A stretch of DNA of 5,891 bases, taken from Lachnoclostridium phytofermentans. Lineage in GTDB: Bacteria; Bacillota; Clostridia; Lachnospirales; Lachnospiraceae. Every line of letters begins with the position of its first letter. Within the stretch, counting starts at the first letter, position 1. Both the position numbers and the translations under genes were made by a program. The DNA lies in the NCBI GenBank assembly GCA_003526525.1, contig DPVV01000448.1, forward strand, positions 1-5,891, written 5' to 3'. Below are positions 5,338 through 5,891 of the stretch, one piece after another. Under the pieces are notes generated by a model that was not told the DNA's origin, did no database searches, and saw nothing but the letters and a program-made list of their open reading frames with translations.

Positions 5338-5891
5338 CTATTTCCGATAAGAGAGATAATACTCTGCATATTCTTTTGTGATAAGTCTTGAATCCACCAT
5401 CTGTCTTATATACAAATGAAATTCATCATTACTAATATTCGCTTCTGAAAGCTGCTGTAACAGCTTTTTGATTCTCACCTTAAATTCAACAACGGTAATA
5501 ACTCCGTCCCTTAGCATAATACTCAATAAGTAAGCTTTCTCAAAATATGGATTATGCATATTTGGATCGGCAAATCTACCTTCATAACTTAAGTCTAGTT
5601 TTACCATATCCATTATGGTTCTTACGGAGGTATTCGTTACTTTGATATCTGGTGAAAGAACGTACAAATTTTTACGATAAACCTTTCTTCCGTCTTTCGA
5701 ATCCTCATAAAGATTTGGTAAATAGGAGGAAAAAACAAAATTGAGAAATGATGGTTTTTGAAATCCTTCGTAGTCAAGTAGAGGATTTGCAAATACTCCC
5801 TTCTCATAGGTTATCTTTGTAACCTTAGCTAATGGAATTCGTATTTTTCTCGTTTCTTCTTCAAATAATAAAAGATTTAAATCTCCTCTAT
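5338..5891 (-). CDS. Unrecognised protein, C-terminal part (start beyond the window)
   Basis: The reading frame stays open from the TAG at 5338-5340 to the window edge, giving 183 codons and no complete start. Numbering from the first whole codon (5887-5889), residues about 5-35 look beta-rich (LLLF, KIRIPLAKVTKITYEKG), as in a PH-like or GRAM-like domain, but I cannot assign a family. Residues about 48-95 are mixed. The end carries two similar helical segments, MLRDGVITVVEFKVRIKKLL and MVDSRLITKEYAEYY. Both fit the SHOCT-like pattern of a helix, G or R, IT, then an acidic/aromatic helix. There is no signal peptide or membrane segment in the visible part. An internal TTG at 5665-5667 could be mistaken for the start, but the coding-like sequence continues well above it without a stop. 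Function is unknown. Confidence 0.7.
   Translation of the reverse strand, partial: RGDLNLLLFEEETRKIRIPLAKVTKITYEKGVFANPLLDYEGFQKPSFLNFVFSSYLPNLYEDSKDGRKVYRKNLYVLSPDIKVTNTSVRTIMDMVKLDLSYEGRFADPNMHNPYFEKAYLLSIMLRDGVITVVEFKVRIKKLLQQLSEANISNDEFHLYIRQMVDSRLITKEYAEYYLSYRK

Overview
This is a 5.9-kb piece of an AT-rich Firmicutes chromosome. The most likely source is a clostridium of the Lachnospiraceae (Lachnoclostridium-like). This is inferred from the low GC content, strong AAGGAGG-type ribosome binding sites, a Bacillus/clostridial-type iron-sulfur PurF and a DUF1653 protein with a long C-terminal extension. The species cannot be fixed from the sequence alone. Every gene I can support lies on the minus strand, so transcription runs from high to low coordinates.

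From the upstream side (5891 down), the window opens with the C-terminal 183 codons of an unrecognised protein (5338 to beyond 5891) that ends in two SHOCT-like helical repeats. A weak terminator-like hairpin and an AT-rich gap with a 15-bp direct repeat follow. Next comes a 213-aa DUF1653 protein that starts with TTG (4532-5173).

The non-coding stretch 4183-4531 holds an AATGC palindrome cluster, an intrinsic terminator for the DUF1653 gene (4331-4362), a PurBox-like site and a sigma-A-type promoter. An 8-bp inverted repeat brackets the -35 box of that promoter. The promoter faces purC and should drive the purine genes.

The rest is a purine-biosynthesis cluster in the order purC (SAICAR synthetase), purF (amidophosphoribosyltransferase), purB (adenylosuccinate lyase). 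PurF commits PRPP to the pathway. PurC adds aspartate to CAIR to give SAICAR. PurB removes fumarate from SAICAR and also from adenylosuccinate in the AMP branch. The two intergenic gaps are not empty: purC-purF contains a GC-rich terminator-like hairpin, and purF-purB contains an imperfect tandem repeat whose first copy covers the purF stop codon. Both could adjust expression of the downstream genes.

After purB there is a clear intrinsic terminator (281-326). The 3' arm of its hairpin doubles as the ribosome binding site of a small unrecognised gene (28-279). I see no mobile element, CRISPR array, tRNA or rRNA. The genes are mostly housekeeping; the unusual material is in the intergenic RNA and operator-like structures and in the two unrecognised proteins.
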